A DNA stretch of 64,000 nucleotides from Niastella populi (GTDB taxonomy: Bacteria > Bacteroidota > Bacteroidia > Chitinophagales > Chitinophagaceae), in assembly GCF_002078015.1 (NCBI RefSeq), contig NZ_LWBP01000078.1:124001-188000 (forward strand). The letters run 5' to 3'. Below, in pieces: positions 27,166 to 35,631 of the stretch (the first letter of the stretch is position 1; each line of letters opens with the position of its first letter). A model generated the notes under the pieces. It did no database searches. It was not told the origin of the DNA and was given only the letters and a program-made list of their open reading frames with translations. Position numbers and translations under genes: made by a program.

Positions 27166-27936
27166 TCAGCTTTTAATATCAGTTATAAACTTTTTGATTG
27201 TGCCCTCCACATCGGGAGTATTCTCCAGCGCTTTAATGAACGCCGTTCCGATAATTGCCCCGTTGGCATGGCTACAGGCCTGCTGAAAAGTTGGTTTGTC
27301 TTTTATACCAAAACCCACCAGCACGGGATTCTTCAACTGCATCTTTTGCAGGCGCTGTAAATAATTATCAACCGCATTCATATCCTTGTCTTTCCCCGTG
27401 GTTGAAGATGACGATACCGCATACAGGAAACCCGTGCTCAGGCTATCGAGCCTGCGAATACGTTCTTCCGACGTTTCGGGCGTTACTAGGAAAATGAAAT
27501 CCAACCCATAACGCTGCATAATGGGACCGTACTCCGTTTCAAATTCATATTCGGGCAGATCGGGAAGGATCAGTCCGTCAACCGGGGCATCAGCCGCATG
27601 CTGGCAAAACTTTTCAAACCCGTATTGTAAAACAGGGTTCATGTAGCCCATTAAAATAACAGGTACATATACCTGCTTGCGGAAATCTCTCAGCTGTTCA
27701 AATAACCTGGCAATGGTCATTCCGTTGGCCAGCGCTTTAGAGCTGCTTGCCTGTATCACAGGGCCATCGGCCAGCGGATCGCTATACGGCATTCCCAGTT
27801 CGATCATATCAACACCGCTCTCCTGCAATGCTTCCATTACCGGTACCGTGCTGTTCAGCTGCGGATAGCCGGCGGTGCAATACACATTGAGGATACCATT
27901 TTGTTTACGCTTAAAAAGTTCATTTATCCGATTCAT
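27166..27936 (-). CDS. trpA: Tryptophan synthase alpha chain
   Basis: 256 residues. Cleaves indole-3-glycerol phosphate to indole and glyceraldehyde-3-phosphate, passing indole to TrpB. Visible: VYCTAGYPQLNSTVPVMEAL, MIELGMPYSDPLADGPVIQ (catalytic Glu47 and Asp57), ILMGYMNPVLQYGFEKFC, GLILPDLP, DFIFLVTPETSEERI, GFLYAVSSSSTTG, VLVGFGIKDKPTF and GAIIGTAFIKAL. Lies 95 bp after trpB; that gap contains a ttgccagtttcgggttaccag phrase repeat. Confidence 0.97.
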   Translation of the reverse strand: MNRINELFKRKQNGILNVYCTAGYPQLNSTVPVMEALQESGVDMIELGMPYSDPLADGPVIQASSSKALANGMTIARLFEQLRDFRKQVYVPVILMGYMNPVLQYGFEKFCQHAADAPVDGLILPDLPEYEFETEYGPIMQRYGLDFIFLVTPETSEERIRRLDSLSTGFLYAVSSSSTTGKDKDMNAVDNYLQRLQKMQLKNPVLVGFGIKDKPTFQQACSHANGAIIGTAFIKALENTPDVEGTIKKFITDIKS

Positions 27937-28031
27937 ATTAATTGCCAGTTTCGGGTTACCAGTTACCAGGGACTCAAATTATTACAGATCAAACATTGGC
28001 GGGCGTTCCGCATTAAAGCCCGGTAACAGTT

Positions 28032-29279
28032 TTATTGTATGTTCATCGCTTTCATGTACGTGGCCATATCCTTATCGCCTCTTCCGCTCAGGCAAACCAC
28101 CACTGTTGAATCTTTGGTGAATTTTGCATTTGCCGGTACAGGCGCTTCCGATGGCTTGGGCGATTCCGGTTGAAGGAATTCAAGGCTCGCCAATGCGTGT
28201 GAGCTTTCCAGTGCCGGAATAATTCCTTCCTTTTTGGCCAGGTTAAAGGCGGCTTCCAGCGCCTGTTCATCTGTAGCGCTCAGGAAGGCGCCGCGCCGGC
28301 TATCGAACAAATGCGCATGCAGGGGACCGATGCCGGGGTAATCGAGACCGGCAGAGATACTATGCGGTTCTACTACCTGGCCGTCTTCCGTTTGCATTAC
28401 CAGGCTTTTGCTGCCGTGTAATACACCGGGTTTGCCCAATTGGGTGGTGGCTGCACTGAGACCGCTATGCACGCCATTGCCGGCCGCTTCTATGGCTACC
28501 AGTTGAACCGTTGGTTCTTCGAGGAAATGATAGAAAGCGCCGGCTGCATTACTGCCGCCGCCCACACAGGCCAGTACATGCGTAGGTAATTCGCTGCCTG
28601 TTTTTTCTTTTAACTGCCACCTGATCTCTTCGCTGATCACGCTTTGAAAACGCGCTACCATGTCGGGATACGGGTGCGGCCCTACCACACTGCCGATGAT
28701 ATAATGCGTATCTACGGGGTTATTGATCCAGTCGCGAATAGCTTCGTTGGTAGCGTCTTTCAGCGTTTTGCTGCCGCTGGTAGCGGGGATCACCGTAGCG
28801 CCCAGCATTTTCATGCGGGCTACGTTCGGCGCCTGGCGCTCTATGTCTTTTTCGCCCATATACACAATACACTCCACGCCTTTCAGCGCACATACGGTAG
28901 CGGTAGCCACGCCATGTTGCCCGGCCCCGGTTTCGGCAATGATCCGTTTTTTGCCCAACCGTTCAGCCAGCAATATCTGCCCGATGGTGTTGTTCACTTT
29001 ATGTGCGCCGGTATGGCAAAGGTCTTCCCGCTTCAGGTAAATATTGGTGCCATATTGTTTGCTCAACCGCTGTGCGAAATACAGGGGCGTAGGCCGGCCT
29101 GCATAATCGTGCAGCAGCGATCTGAATTCTTTCTGAAAGGCAGCATCGTAAATGATGTCGAGGTATTTCGATCTCAGTTCTTCCACATTGCGGTGCAGCA
29201 TTTCGGGAATGAATGCACCACCGAACTTTCCATAATACCCCTGTGCATTGGGTTGCTGATATGTTGTTGTCGTCGTCAT
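28032..29279 (-). CDS. trpB: Tryptophan synthase beta chain
   Basis: 415 residues, about 15-20 longer than usual. Condenses indole and serine to tryptophan with PLP bound to Lys94 (REDLCHTGAHKVNNTIGQ). Other motifs: YYGKFGGAFIPEML, ETGAGQHGVATAT, CVGGGSNAAGAFYHFL (phosphate-binding GGGSNA), SAGLDYPGIGP, and VVVCLSGRGDKDM near the C-terminus. A Pro-rich stretch (QPESPKPSEAPVPANAKF, about residues 370-388) sits where most relatives have a short loop, a third low-complexity insertion in this operon. Starts 11 bp after the CTP-synthase-like gene. Confidence 0.97.
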   Translation of the reverse strand: MTTTTTYQQPNAQGYYGKFGGAFIPEMLHRNVEELRSKYLDIIYDAAFQKEFRSLLHDYAGRPTPLYFAQRLSKQYGTNIYLKREDLCHTGAHKVNNTIGQILLAERLGKKRIIAETGAGQHGVATATVCALKGVECIVYMGEKDIERQAPNVARMKMLGATVIPATSGSKTLKDATNEAIRDWINNPVDTHYIIGSVVGPHPYPDMVARFQSVISEEIRWQLKEKTGSELPTHVLACVGGGSNAAGAFYHFLEEPTVQLVAIEAAGNGVHSGLSAATTQLGKPGVLHGSKSLVMQTEDGQVVEPHSISAGLDYPGIGPLHAHLFDSRRGAFLSATDEQALEAAFNLAKKEGIIPALESSHALASLEFLQPESPKPSEAPVPANAKFTKDSTVVVCLSGRGDKDMATYMKAMNIQ

Positions 29280-29290
29280 TTTTAAAACTT

Positions 29291-30019
29291 TTAATTGCTT
29301 ACGCCCTGTGCAACCTTTTTGTTGCTGTGGTGTTCCATGGCGTCAAGTAAGGCCAGTAATATAGGATGCGGTTTTTCATAACCTGAATTCACCTGCGGAA
29401 CAAAAAGCGTGGCAAGGTAGAACTGTTCGTTCAACTCAAGTACTCTTACCTCACCATTCAAATCGCTCCCTGTTATCAAAAAACCTGCTTCATGTATCTG
29501 CCGCTGATATTCAGGGTTAAGACCGAAATTGCAATAATAATTTTCGGTCATGACATGGGTCTTCATAATAGTATAGATCATCGAATCCCTGTCTGTTATT
29601 CTTATCTGTAGCCGCTGCCCTTTCAATGAACAGCTTAACGGATTTATAATCAGCTTCGATGCGTAAGGATTTGTTTCCGCATGCTCCGCATCTGTAATGC
29701 CGAGTACATTCCGTGCAAATTCGATGATCATGTGCTGAAACCCACCGCAAGTACCCAACGTAGGTATTTTATGAGTACGTGCGTATTCTATTATCTTCAG
29801 CACACCCGACATGCTTTTGTACGGACTGCCCGGCGCTATCAGCAATCCGTGGTACGAACGAATGATGGTCTCAAATTCAGGTTCTATCCTGTCAGTATCT
29901 ACCCATTCGTACTGAAATGGTTTACCAAACTTTCCGGCAGCGTGATCAAATGCTTCGTTGGTAGCAATATGCGTATCATTCGAAGCAACAAAATCACCCA
30001 TGATGCCCAATTTTATCAT
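29291..30019 (-). CDS. CTP synthase C-terminal region-related (seleno)protein family, Cys form
   Basis: 242 residues resembling the glutaminase domain of CTP synthase: IKLGIMGDFVASNDTH, HGLLIAPGSPYKSMSGVLKIIEYAR, and GTCGGFQHMIIEFARNVLG. The nucleophile-elbow Cys is present, where some relatives in this family carry selenocysteine. The usual HPE catalytic pair appears replaced: the aligned C-terminal segment reads YLATLFVPQVNSG. An amidotransferase reaction is therefore doubtful and a redox role possible (inference). It is embedded between the Pat-like GNAT and trpB, 11 bp before trpB. Confidence 0.8.
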   Translation of the reverse strand: MIKLGIMGDFVASNDTHIATNEAFDHAAGKFGKPFQYEWVDTDRIEPEFETIIRSYHGLLIAPGSPYKSMSGVLKIIEYARTHKIPTLGTCGGFQHMIIEFARNVLGITDAEHAETNPYASKLIINPLSCSLKGQRLQIRITDRDSMIYTIMKTHVMTENYYCNFGLNPEYQRQIHEAGFLITGSDLNGEVRVLELNEQFYLATLFVPQVNSGYEKPHPILLALLDAMEHHSNKKVAQGVSN

Positions 30020-30076
30020 AGTATGAGGTTTAATTGCCTTCTTAGGCGTGCCACAGTTCGAAAGTGCACACCTTTG

Positions 30077-30595
30077 TTATCCGTCAACCGGTTGTTCCGG
30101 CGTCTTTAGCAATAACTGCATAAACGTAAGATCGAGCCAGCGGCCAAATTTGTAACCTACCTGTTTAAACTGTCCGGCTTCGGTAAAACCAAAACTACGG
30201 TGCAGGTTAATGCTTACTTCATTGGTAGCATCTATGCCGGCGATAATGGCATGCAGTTCCAGCTGTTCAGCGGCTTCTATTAACGGTTCAAGTAATTTCT
30301 TACCAATGCCTTTTCCGCGTTGATCAGCCGCCACATAGATCGAGTTCTCCACGGAATATTTATACGCTGCCCAGGCACGCCACGGACCAATGGAGCTAAA
30401 GCCCACCACCCTGCCATTTTCTTCAGCCACAAACACCGGGTAGCCCTGCGCTTCTTTTATCCGGAACCATTGTTTACGCATTTCAAGGGTATGCGGTTCG
30501 TAATCGTACACCGCCGTAGTGTTGATGATTGCGTCGTTATAAATTTCCAGTATGGCCGGAAGGTCTGTTTCAAGAGCGGCCCGTATCTGTATCAT
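30077..30595 (-). CDS. Phosphinothricin/methionine-sulfone-type GNAT acetyltransferase
   Basis: 172 residues. Pattern of the Pat/MddA-like group: MIQIRAALETDLPAILEIYNDAIINTTAVYDYEP, FVAEENGRVVGFSSIGPWRAWAAYKYSVENSIYVAADQRGKGIGKKLLEPLIEAAE (acetyl-CoA loop RGKGIG), INLHRSFGFTEAGQFKQVGYKFGRWLDLTFMQ. These enzymes acetylate glutamate/methionine analogues such as phosphinothricin. It sits inside the trp operon between trpF and the CTP-synthase-like gene; no link to tryptophan synthesis is known. Confidence 0.92.
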   Translation of the reverse strand: MIQIRAALETDLPAILEIYNDAIINTTAVYDYEPHTLEMRKQWFRIKEAQGYPVFVAEENGRVVGFSSIGPWRAWAAYKYSVENSIYVAADQRGKGIGKKLLEPLIEAAEQLELHAIIAGIDATNEVSINLHRSFGFTEAGQFKQVGYKFGRWLDLTFMQLLLKTPEQPVDG

Positions 30596-30598
30596 AGT

Positions 30599-30700
30599 AT
30601 AAGATTTAGATTTTGAGACTTAGCGATTTTGAGATTTAGCAAATTGTCAGACTTCCCGGCTGTATTGAAATCACAAAATCTATAAATCTTAAAATCAGAA
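30599..30700. repeat. Phrase repeat 'gattttgagatttag'
   Basis: 112-bp trpF-GNAT gap filled with aagatttagattttgagacttagcg and, after a spacer, the complementary sense aaatcacaaaatctataaatcttaaaatc. Recurs at 36058-36144 and 44528-44666 with the same two-arm layout. Confidence 0.7.
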
Positions 30701-30707
30701 ACTGTAT

Positions 30708-31346
30708 TTAATACCGGCTGTTCAATTGCGTTACAAACTCTTTTATTTTGGCCATATCCTTTATACCCGGACTAACCTCGAACTTACTATTGATGTCTAC
30801 CGAGAATAGCGCTTTACCTATGGGCAATTTGGCAAATTCGTTCAGTTCATCCTCATCACCCGGCTCTATGCCGCCGCTCAGGAAAAAGGGTTTGCCAATG
30901 GCTGCGTCTTTCAGCATGTTCCAGTTGAACTTTTTCCCGGTTCCGCCATACCCCGCGCCCATGGTATCGAACATGAACATATCGCACATATCCATATAAG
31001 GCTTTACCATCCATTCAATATTATCGTTTTCACTAATGCGGAAGGCCTTTACCACCGAAACATAATCAGCGATCTTCTCACAATACTTAGGCGTTTCATC
31101 CCCATGTAACTGAACCATATGCAAGCGGCATTCATCAACCATATGCAACACTTCCTCAATAGAGGCATTTACAAAAACGCCCACCTTGTTGATACTGTTC
31201 TCTTTCCTGATCTGACTGGTGGTGAGGCCCTTGAAAACGTAGCGCGGACTTTTAGGATAAAAAATAAATCCCGCAAAGGTAACGCCCATTGGGCCCAGTT
31301 GCTCCACCTGTTCAGGAAGTGTCATACCGCAAACTTTTACTCGCAT
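30708..31346 (-). CDS. trpF: Phosphoribosylanthranilate isomerase
   Basis: 212 residues. Third step of tryptophan synthesis, an Amadori rearrangement on a TIM barrel. Motifs: MRVKVCGMTLPEQV with catalytic Cys6, GFIFYPKSPRYV, KVGVFVNASIEEV, MVQLHGDETPKYC, MFDTMGAGYGGTGKKFNW with the general-acid Asp, FLSGGIEPGD and SVDINSKFEVSPGIKD. Since a separate HisA is present, no PriA-type dual function is needed. Confidence 0.97.
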   Translation of the reverse strand: MRVKVCGMTLPEQVEQLGPMGVTFAGFIFYPKSPRYVFKGLTTSQIRKENSINKVGVFVNASIEEVLHMVDECRLHMVQLHGDETPKYCEKIADYVSVVKAFRISENDNIEWMVKPYMDMCDMFMFDTMGAGYGGTGKKFNWNMLKDAAIGKPFFLSGGIEPGDEDELNEFAKLPIGKALFSVDINSKFEVSPGIKDMAKIKEFVTQLNSRY

Positions 31347-31395
31347 AGCGTTGTCAGATTTTAAGTGTTAGGGTTATGGCCATGCAATCGCTATT

Positions 31396-32181
31396 TTACT
31401 TCGATTCCAGTTGCGCTATGAATTTATGAAATGCCTCGCCTGGATGAGCTTCTTTCATAAAATTTTCTCCAATTAAGAACCCACGAAAGTCATGTTCCTT
31501 AAAAAGCCTGATATTGGCAACGGAGCTGATGCCGCTTTCCGCTATTTTTATTTTATCAGCAGGGATCCGTTCCGCCATCCGCAGGCTGCGGTCAATATCT
31601 ACTTCAAATGTTTTGAGGTTCCGGTTGTTGATGCCTACCAGTTTCGTTTCGTCGCAAATATGTTCCAGCTCGTCTTCGGCATGCAGTTCGAGCAACACTT
31701 CCAGTTGTAAAGAGGCGGCAAAGGTCGCCAGCCGTTTTACTTCGGCCGGGGTTAAACAGGCCGCGATAAGCAATATCACATCGGCGCCCATAGCCCGGGC
31801 CTCGGCGATCTGGTATTCATCTATCATAAAATCCTTACGCAGAACAGGCACCTGGTTCACCCTGGCCCTGATGAGATCGGCTGTGCTTCCGCCAAAGAAC
31901 AGTTCATCGGTGAGCACCGATAAACCCGAAGCCCCAAAGCGGGCATAGGCTGAAGTTACCTCTACTACATCGGCCGCACCATTGATGATGCCTTTGCTGG
32001 GCGATTTACGTTTGAACTCGGCTATTATCCCCGTTTTTGCATCATCGAGCAGGAACTGCGCAAGTGACAATACCGGCCGGTTGAAAAAAGCCTGTTGCTC
32101 CAATTCGCTTACCGGAGTTTGTTTTTTGCGTTCGGCTACTTCGGTTCTTTTGTGTTCTATTATTTTATCGAGAATGTTCAT
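31396..32181 (-). CDS. trpC: Indole-3-glycerol-phosphate synthase
   Basis: 261 residues. Closes the indole ring from CdRP. Motifs: MNILDKIIEHKRTEVAERK, GIIAEFKRKSPSKGII (phosphate/substrate Lys), LSVLTDELFFGGS, VPVLRKDFMIDEYQIAEARAMGADVILLIAA, LELHAEDELEH, LVGINNRNLKTFEVDI, IAESGISSV and FLIGENFM. Monofunctional; trpF is separate downstream (49-bp gap). Confidence 0.97.
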   Translation of the reverse strand: MNILDKIIEHKRTEVAERKKQTPVSELEQQAFFNRPVLSLAQFLLDDAKTGIIAEFKRKSPSKGIINGAADVVEVTSAYARFGASGLSVLTDELFFGGSTADLIRARVNQVPVLRKDFMIDEYQIAEARAMGADVILLIAACLTPAEVKRLATFAASLQLEVLLELHAEDELEHICDETKLVGINNRNLKTFEVDIDRSLRMAERIPADKIKIAESGISSVANIRLFKEHDFRGFLIGENFMKEAHPGEAFHKFIAQLESK

Positions 32182-32182
32182 C

Positions 32183-32294
32183 GTGCATGGTCAATGGTGA
32201 ATGGTGAATGCTTCAACATCAGCTTCCCTCTCCCATTTAAATTTTAATATTCGGTTTCTGTATTCCATTAGCTAATTAGCACATCGGCTAATTA
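32183..32294. repeat. Phrase repeats between trpD and trpC
   Basis: The 110-bp gap has gtgcatggtcaatggtgaatggtgaatg (32183-32212) and ccattagctaattagcacatcggctaatta (32264-32294), two families found elsewhere in the window. Confidence 0.6.
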
Positions 32295-33284
32295 CTGCAA
32301 TGCAACCAACTTCTTCAATGCCTCATTCGCCCTGCCACTCTCCAGACTCTCTACTGCTTTCGCATAGGCATCGTCATAGGTTTTGTAATTTCCGGTGCAA
32401 TGCAGGGCCATGGCCGCGTTGGCCAGTACAACCGCATTCTGCGCCCAGGTGCCTTCACCCTTTAATATTCTGGTGAAGATCTTAGCAGCTTCTTCCACCG
32501 TGTTGCCGCCATAGATATCAGTGGGGTTCACCATTCGTTTTCCGAGTTGCTCGGGCGTCATTATTTTTTCGCCGTTATTGGTGATCACCTTGGTATCGTT
32601 GGTAAGCGATATTTCATCGTACCCGTCGAGGCTATGAATAATGGTGAATGCTTTATCTGATAATTGTAACAGGTAATTGTAAATACGCGCCATCTCCAGG
32701 TTATATACCCCTATCAGTTGAAACGGCGGGAAGGCCGGGTTCACCATGGGGCCGAGCATGTTGAAGAACGTGCGCATGCCGAGGTTCTTCCTGATAGGCC
32801 CAACAGTTTTTAATGCGGGGTGAAACAGGGGCGCATGTAAGAAACAGATATTGGCTTCATCCACTTCTTTCTTCAGCCGGCCTGGGTCATTCTTGAATTT
32901 GTATCCCAACTGCTCCATTACGTTTGAAGCGCCACTGATCGACGAGGCTCCGTAGTTTCCATGCTTGGCCACTTTTTGACCGGTACCGGCCACTATAAAG
33001 CAACTGAGGGTAGAAATATTGAAGGTATTTTTTCCATCACCACCGGTACCCACGATATCGATAACGGGGAAACCGTTCAGGTCGACCTTTACGCACAACT
33101 CCAGCAGGGCTTCCTGAAATCCCTGCAGTTCTTCAATGGTTACACTGCGCATGAGGTAAACAGTCATAAAGGCCGTTACTTCATGTTCGTTATATACACC
33201 TTTGCCAATATTCATTAAAACTTCCTTTGCCTGTTCGCGGCTCAGGGTTTTATGTTCGAAAAGGTATTGTAATATCTTTTTCAT
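32292..33284 (-). CDS. trpD: Anthranilate phosphoribosyltransferase
   Basis: 330 residues. Transfers phosphoribose from PRPP to anthranilate. Motifs: DIVGTGGDGKNTFNIST (PRPP-binding GTGGD), KVAKHGNYGASSISGASNVMEQLGYKF, FLHAPLFHPALKTVGPIRKNLGMRTFFNMLGPMVNPA and YNLEMARIYNYLLQ. Monofunctional; the glutaminase is encoded by trpG just upstream. Starts 82 bp after trpG; the gap holds tattccattatcacattatcgaatta phrases (33321-33367). Confidence 0.97.
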   Translation of the reverse strand: MKKILQYLFEHKTLSREQAKEVLMNIGKGVYNEHEVTAFMTVYLMRSVTIEELQGFQEALLELCVKVDLNGFPVIDIVGTGGDGKNTFNISTLSCFIVAGTGQKVAKHGNYGASSISGASNVMEQLGYKFKNDPGRLKKEVDEANICFLHAPLFHPALKTVGPIRKNLGMRTFFNMLGPMVNPAFPPFQLIGVYNLEMARIYNYLLQLSDKAFTIIHSLDGYDEISLTNDTKVITNNGEKIMTPEQLGKRMVNPTDIYGGNTVEEAAKIFTRILKGEGTWAQNAVVLANAAMALHCTGNYKTYDDAYAKAVESLESGRANEALKKLVALQ

Positions 33285-33320
33285 ATTGCTTATGAATGAT
33301 GAACCATTTTTTATATTCTG

Positions 33321-33367
33321 TATTCCATTATCACATTATCGAATTATCACATTATCACATTAGCTAT
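33321..33367. repeat. Phrase repeat 'cattatcacattatcgaattatcac'
   Basis: Five units of attatcac variants abutting the trpG stop codon. Confidence 0.7.
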
Positions 33368-34044
33368 TATGCCTTCAGCCAGTTGCGTAAAATATCTTCC
33401 CCCTTTGGCGTCAACACACTTTCGGGGTGAAACTGCACGCCCTGTACATCATACTGCCTATGCTGCAATGCCATGATGAAATTATTTGCATCGCGGGCGG
33501 TGATCTCCAGTTCTTCAGGAAATCCTTCTTCACTTACCACCCAGCTATGATACCGGCCTACTTCGAATTCGTTGGGTAAACCTTCAAACAATGAATTTTT
33601 GATGGCGGTTGGCACCTGCTCTATTTCAGTGGCTGTTGCCGGTTGCCGGTTAGCAGTTGCCGGTTTCCTTTTTACGTTTGCCGATTCACCTTTCCCATTT
33701 TCCGGTTTACGGCCGGTCAACTGTATTGGCGTAGCCACGCCATGATACACCGTACTGAGGTTAACCAGCTTTCCGCCAAATGCCTGCCCAATGGCCTGGT
33801 GGCCCAAACAAACACCAAGTATTGATTTGCTGGCCGCATATTCTTTTATCAGCGGCAGCAACAGTCCGGCTTCTTCAGGAATACCGGGCCCTGGCGACAA
33901 AATGATCTTATCGTAATCCTTTACTTTTTCCAGCGGCAGCTGGTCGTTGCGGTGAACTTCTACTTTTTGATGCAATATCTTTTCAACCAGGTGTACCAGG
34001 TTGTAGGTAAAAGAGTCGTAGTTATCAAAAACAAGGATCTTCAT
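33367..34044 (-). CDS. trpG: Anthranilate synthase component II (glutaminase), with a repeat-derived insertion
   Basis: 225 residues from the ATG at 34042-34044 (MKILVFDNYDSFTYNLVHLVE); relatives are about 190. Supplies ammonia to TrpE. Motifs: LSPGPGIPEEAG, LGVCLGHQAIGQAFGG (nucleophile Cys79), YHSWVV, and GVQFHPESVLTPKG (His206, Glu208). Residues about 112-146 (RKPENGKGESANVKRKPATANRQPATATE) form a polar, low-complexity insertion between the HGVATPIQ and AIKNSLFEGLP segments; its DNA matches the ccggttgccggtt phrase family of intergenic gaps. The insertion is in frame and avoids all catalytic motifs. Confidence 0.95.
   Translation of the reverse strand: MKILVFDNYDSFTYNLVHLVEKILHQKVEVHRNDQLPLEKVKDYDKIILSPGPGIPEEAGLLLPLIKEYAASKSILGVCLGHQAIGQAFGGKLVNLSTVYHGVATPIQLTGRKPENGKGESANVKRKPATANRQPATATEIEQVPTAIKNSLFEGLPNEFEVGRYHSWVVSEEGFPEELEITARDANNFIMALQHRQYDVQGVQFHPESVLTPKGEDILRNWLKA
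33607..33711. repeat. Phrase-repeat insertion inside trpG
   Basis: Plus strand reads gctgttgccggttgccgg, then ttagcagttgccggtttcc and further ttgccgattc/ttttccggttta variants, the same vocabulary as intergenic 8278-8345, 20930-20965, 27944-27970 and 41425-41455. Its 105 bp correspond to the extra residues of TrpG. Confidence 0.65.
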
Positions 34045-34106
34045 GTTCAAGTATGTTATGGTGCTGAACGGAGAACGATGCTAGCTGTACTTCAGCCGGG
34101 TACCGT

Positions 34107-35531
34107 TTAAAATATTTCCTGGGCAAACACGATGGCTTTTTTCAACGCGCCCAGTTTGTTGTTTACTTCCTGTAATTCGCTTTCGGGTTTGCTGGCGGCC
34201 ACCACACCGGCACCGGCCTGGTATATGAGTTTGTTATGGCGGCTCATAAACGTGCGGATCATGATGGCATGATTGCACTGGCCGTCGAAACCCATAAACC
34301 CGATGGCGCCACCATAGTAACTTCTGGCGGTTGGCTCAAAAGCATCGATGAGCTCCATGGCCTTGAACTTGGGTGCGCCGCTCAACGTACCGGCGGGAAA
34401 GGTTTTCGCCAGTAATGCAAACGGGTTGCTGCCCGTGCGCACTTTGCCGCTTACCTCACTTACCAGGTGTATTACGTGCGAATAATATTGTACTTCGCGA
34501 TAGTGCTCTACTTTTACTTCATCGCACAGGCGGCTGAGGTCGTTTCGCGCCAGATCTACCAGCATTACATGCTCGGCATTTTCCTTGGCATCGTGTAACA
34601 GGCGTTCCGCTTCACGCTGGTCGGTTTCATCATCACCGGTGCGTTTGAAGGTGCCCGCTATAGGGTGAACCACCGCTTTGCCGTTCTGCATAATAAGCTG
34701 GGCTTCGGGCGAAGAACCCATCAGTTTATAATCGCCATAATCAAAGAAGAACAGGTATGGTGATGGGTTGATGCTGCGTAACGCGCGATATACCGCAAAT
34801 TCATCACCGGTAAAACCCTGTTCAAAACACCGGCTCAGCACTATCTGGAACACATCGCCCCGCATACAGCTCTGAATGCCTTTCTTCACCATATCGGTAT
34901 AATCGGTATCGGTCATGTTCGATGCCTCAGGCCCCTTTGTTTTGAAAGGATACACAGGCACATCTTTACTGCGGATGAGCGATTCCACCACGGCCAGCTC
35001 GCTTTCGACACCCGGCATGGTATTTTCGCAAATGAACAGTTCGTCTTTATGATGATTGATCGCAATTACATACTGGTACAGGCGATACCGCATAAGGGGA
35101 ATTACCGGTTGCCCGTTGGGCGATTTGCGTTCAACGCCCAGTTGAATGGTGTCGAAGAACTGAACGGCGTCGTACGTAGTGTAACCGTACAGCCCCTGGG
35201 CAAATTTTGTTTCTTTTCCACCGGGAGCAGCCTCGAAGCGCTGCATAAATTCCCACAGTTTTTCAGGTACTTCGGCGCTGTTTGAGATGGCGGCTTTTTC
35301 GGGAGGGAGGCCGGGTAATTTGAATTCGATGCTTTTGGCGGAAGTGATCTCTATGCCGGCGATGGCATTGATGCAGATGAAGGAGTAGCTGTTGTCGGCG
35401 GCATGGTGGTCGGTACTTTCGAGGAGCACCGTATCGCGAAAACGATCGCGCACCCGGAGGTAAATGCCCACCGGCGTGAATACATCAGCCAGCAGCTTTT
35501 TACAATTTGTAGTAATATTTATCTTTTTCAT
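34107..35531 (-). CDS. trpE: Anthranilate synthase component I
   Basis: 474 residues. Makes anthranilate from chorismate with ammonia from TrpG. Motifs of the chorismate-binding domain: FQIVLSRCFEQGF, YLFFFDYGDYKLMGSSPEAQL, HPIAGTFKRTGDDETDQREAERLL, EHVMLVDLARNDLSRLC, YSHVIHLVSEVSGKV, FPAGTLSGAPKFKAMELIDAFEPTARSYYGGAIGF and YQAGAGVVAASKPESE. The N-terminal region contains LLESTDHHAADNSYSFICI, close to the LLES feedback-inhibition motif, so tryptophan inhibition is likely. First structural gene of the operon, 22 bp downstream of the attenuator terminator's T-run. Confidence 0.97.
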   Translation of the reverse strand: MKKINITTNCKKLLADVFTPVGIYLRVRDRFRDTVLLESTDHHAADNSYSFICINAIAGIEITSAKSIEFKLPGLPPEKAAISNSAEVPEKLWEFMQRFEAAPGGKETKFAQGLYGYTTYDAVQFFDTIQLGVERKSPNGQPVIPLMRYRLYQYVIAINHHKDELFICENTMPGVESELAVVESLIRSKDVPVYPFKTKGPEASNMTDTDYTDMVKKGIQSCMRGDVFQIVLSRCFEQGFTGDEFAVYRALRSINPSPYLFFFDYGDYKLMGSSPEAQLIMQNGKAVVHPIAGTFKRTGDDETDQREAERLLHDAKENAEHVMLVDLARNDLSRLCDEVKVEHYREVQYYSHVIHLVSEVSGKVRTGSNPFALLAKTFPAGTLSGAPKFKAMELIDAFEPTARSYYGGAIGFMGFDGQCNHAIMIRTFMSRHNKLIYQAGAGVVAASKPESELQEVNNKLGALKKAIVFAQEIF

Positions 35532-35552
35532 TGAGCATAGCCCTTAAAAAAT

Positions 35553-35631
35553 TCAAAAAAAAACCCCGACGGTAACGTCGGGGCCTGAATATTATGTTTT
35601 AATAAAACATCAATAGCAGCTTACAAGCCCC
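35553..35631 (-). promoter_or_regulatory. trp operon transcription attenuator (terminator and antiterminator)
   Basis: On the minus strand the terminator is CCCCGACG-TTAC-CGTCGGGG (35564-35583), 8 perfect pairs, followed by nine T (35555-35563). The antiterminator pairs GGGGCTTG (35631-35624, overlapping the last sense codons of the leader peptide) with CAGGCCCC (35587-35580), which overlaps the terminator's first arm: 8 pairs with one G-U. A third hairpin (ATGTTTT-ATT-AAAACAT, 35594-35610) lies between the arms. A ribosome finishing the leader covers the GGGGCTTG arm and favours termination; a ribosome stalled at the Trp codons leaves it free to pair. This is the logic of classical trp attenuation. 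Confidence 0.88.

Noticed and set aside
30708-31346. TrpF as a dual-function PriA
   Set aside because: A complete HisA is encoded in the same operon, so dual function is not required.
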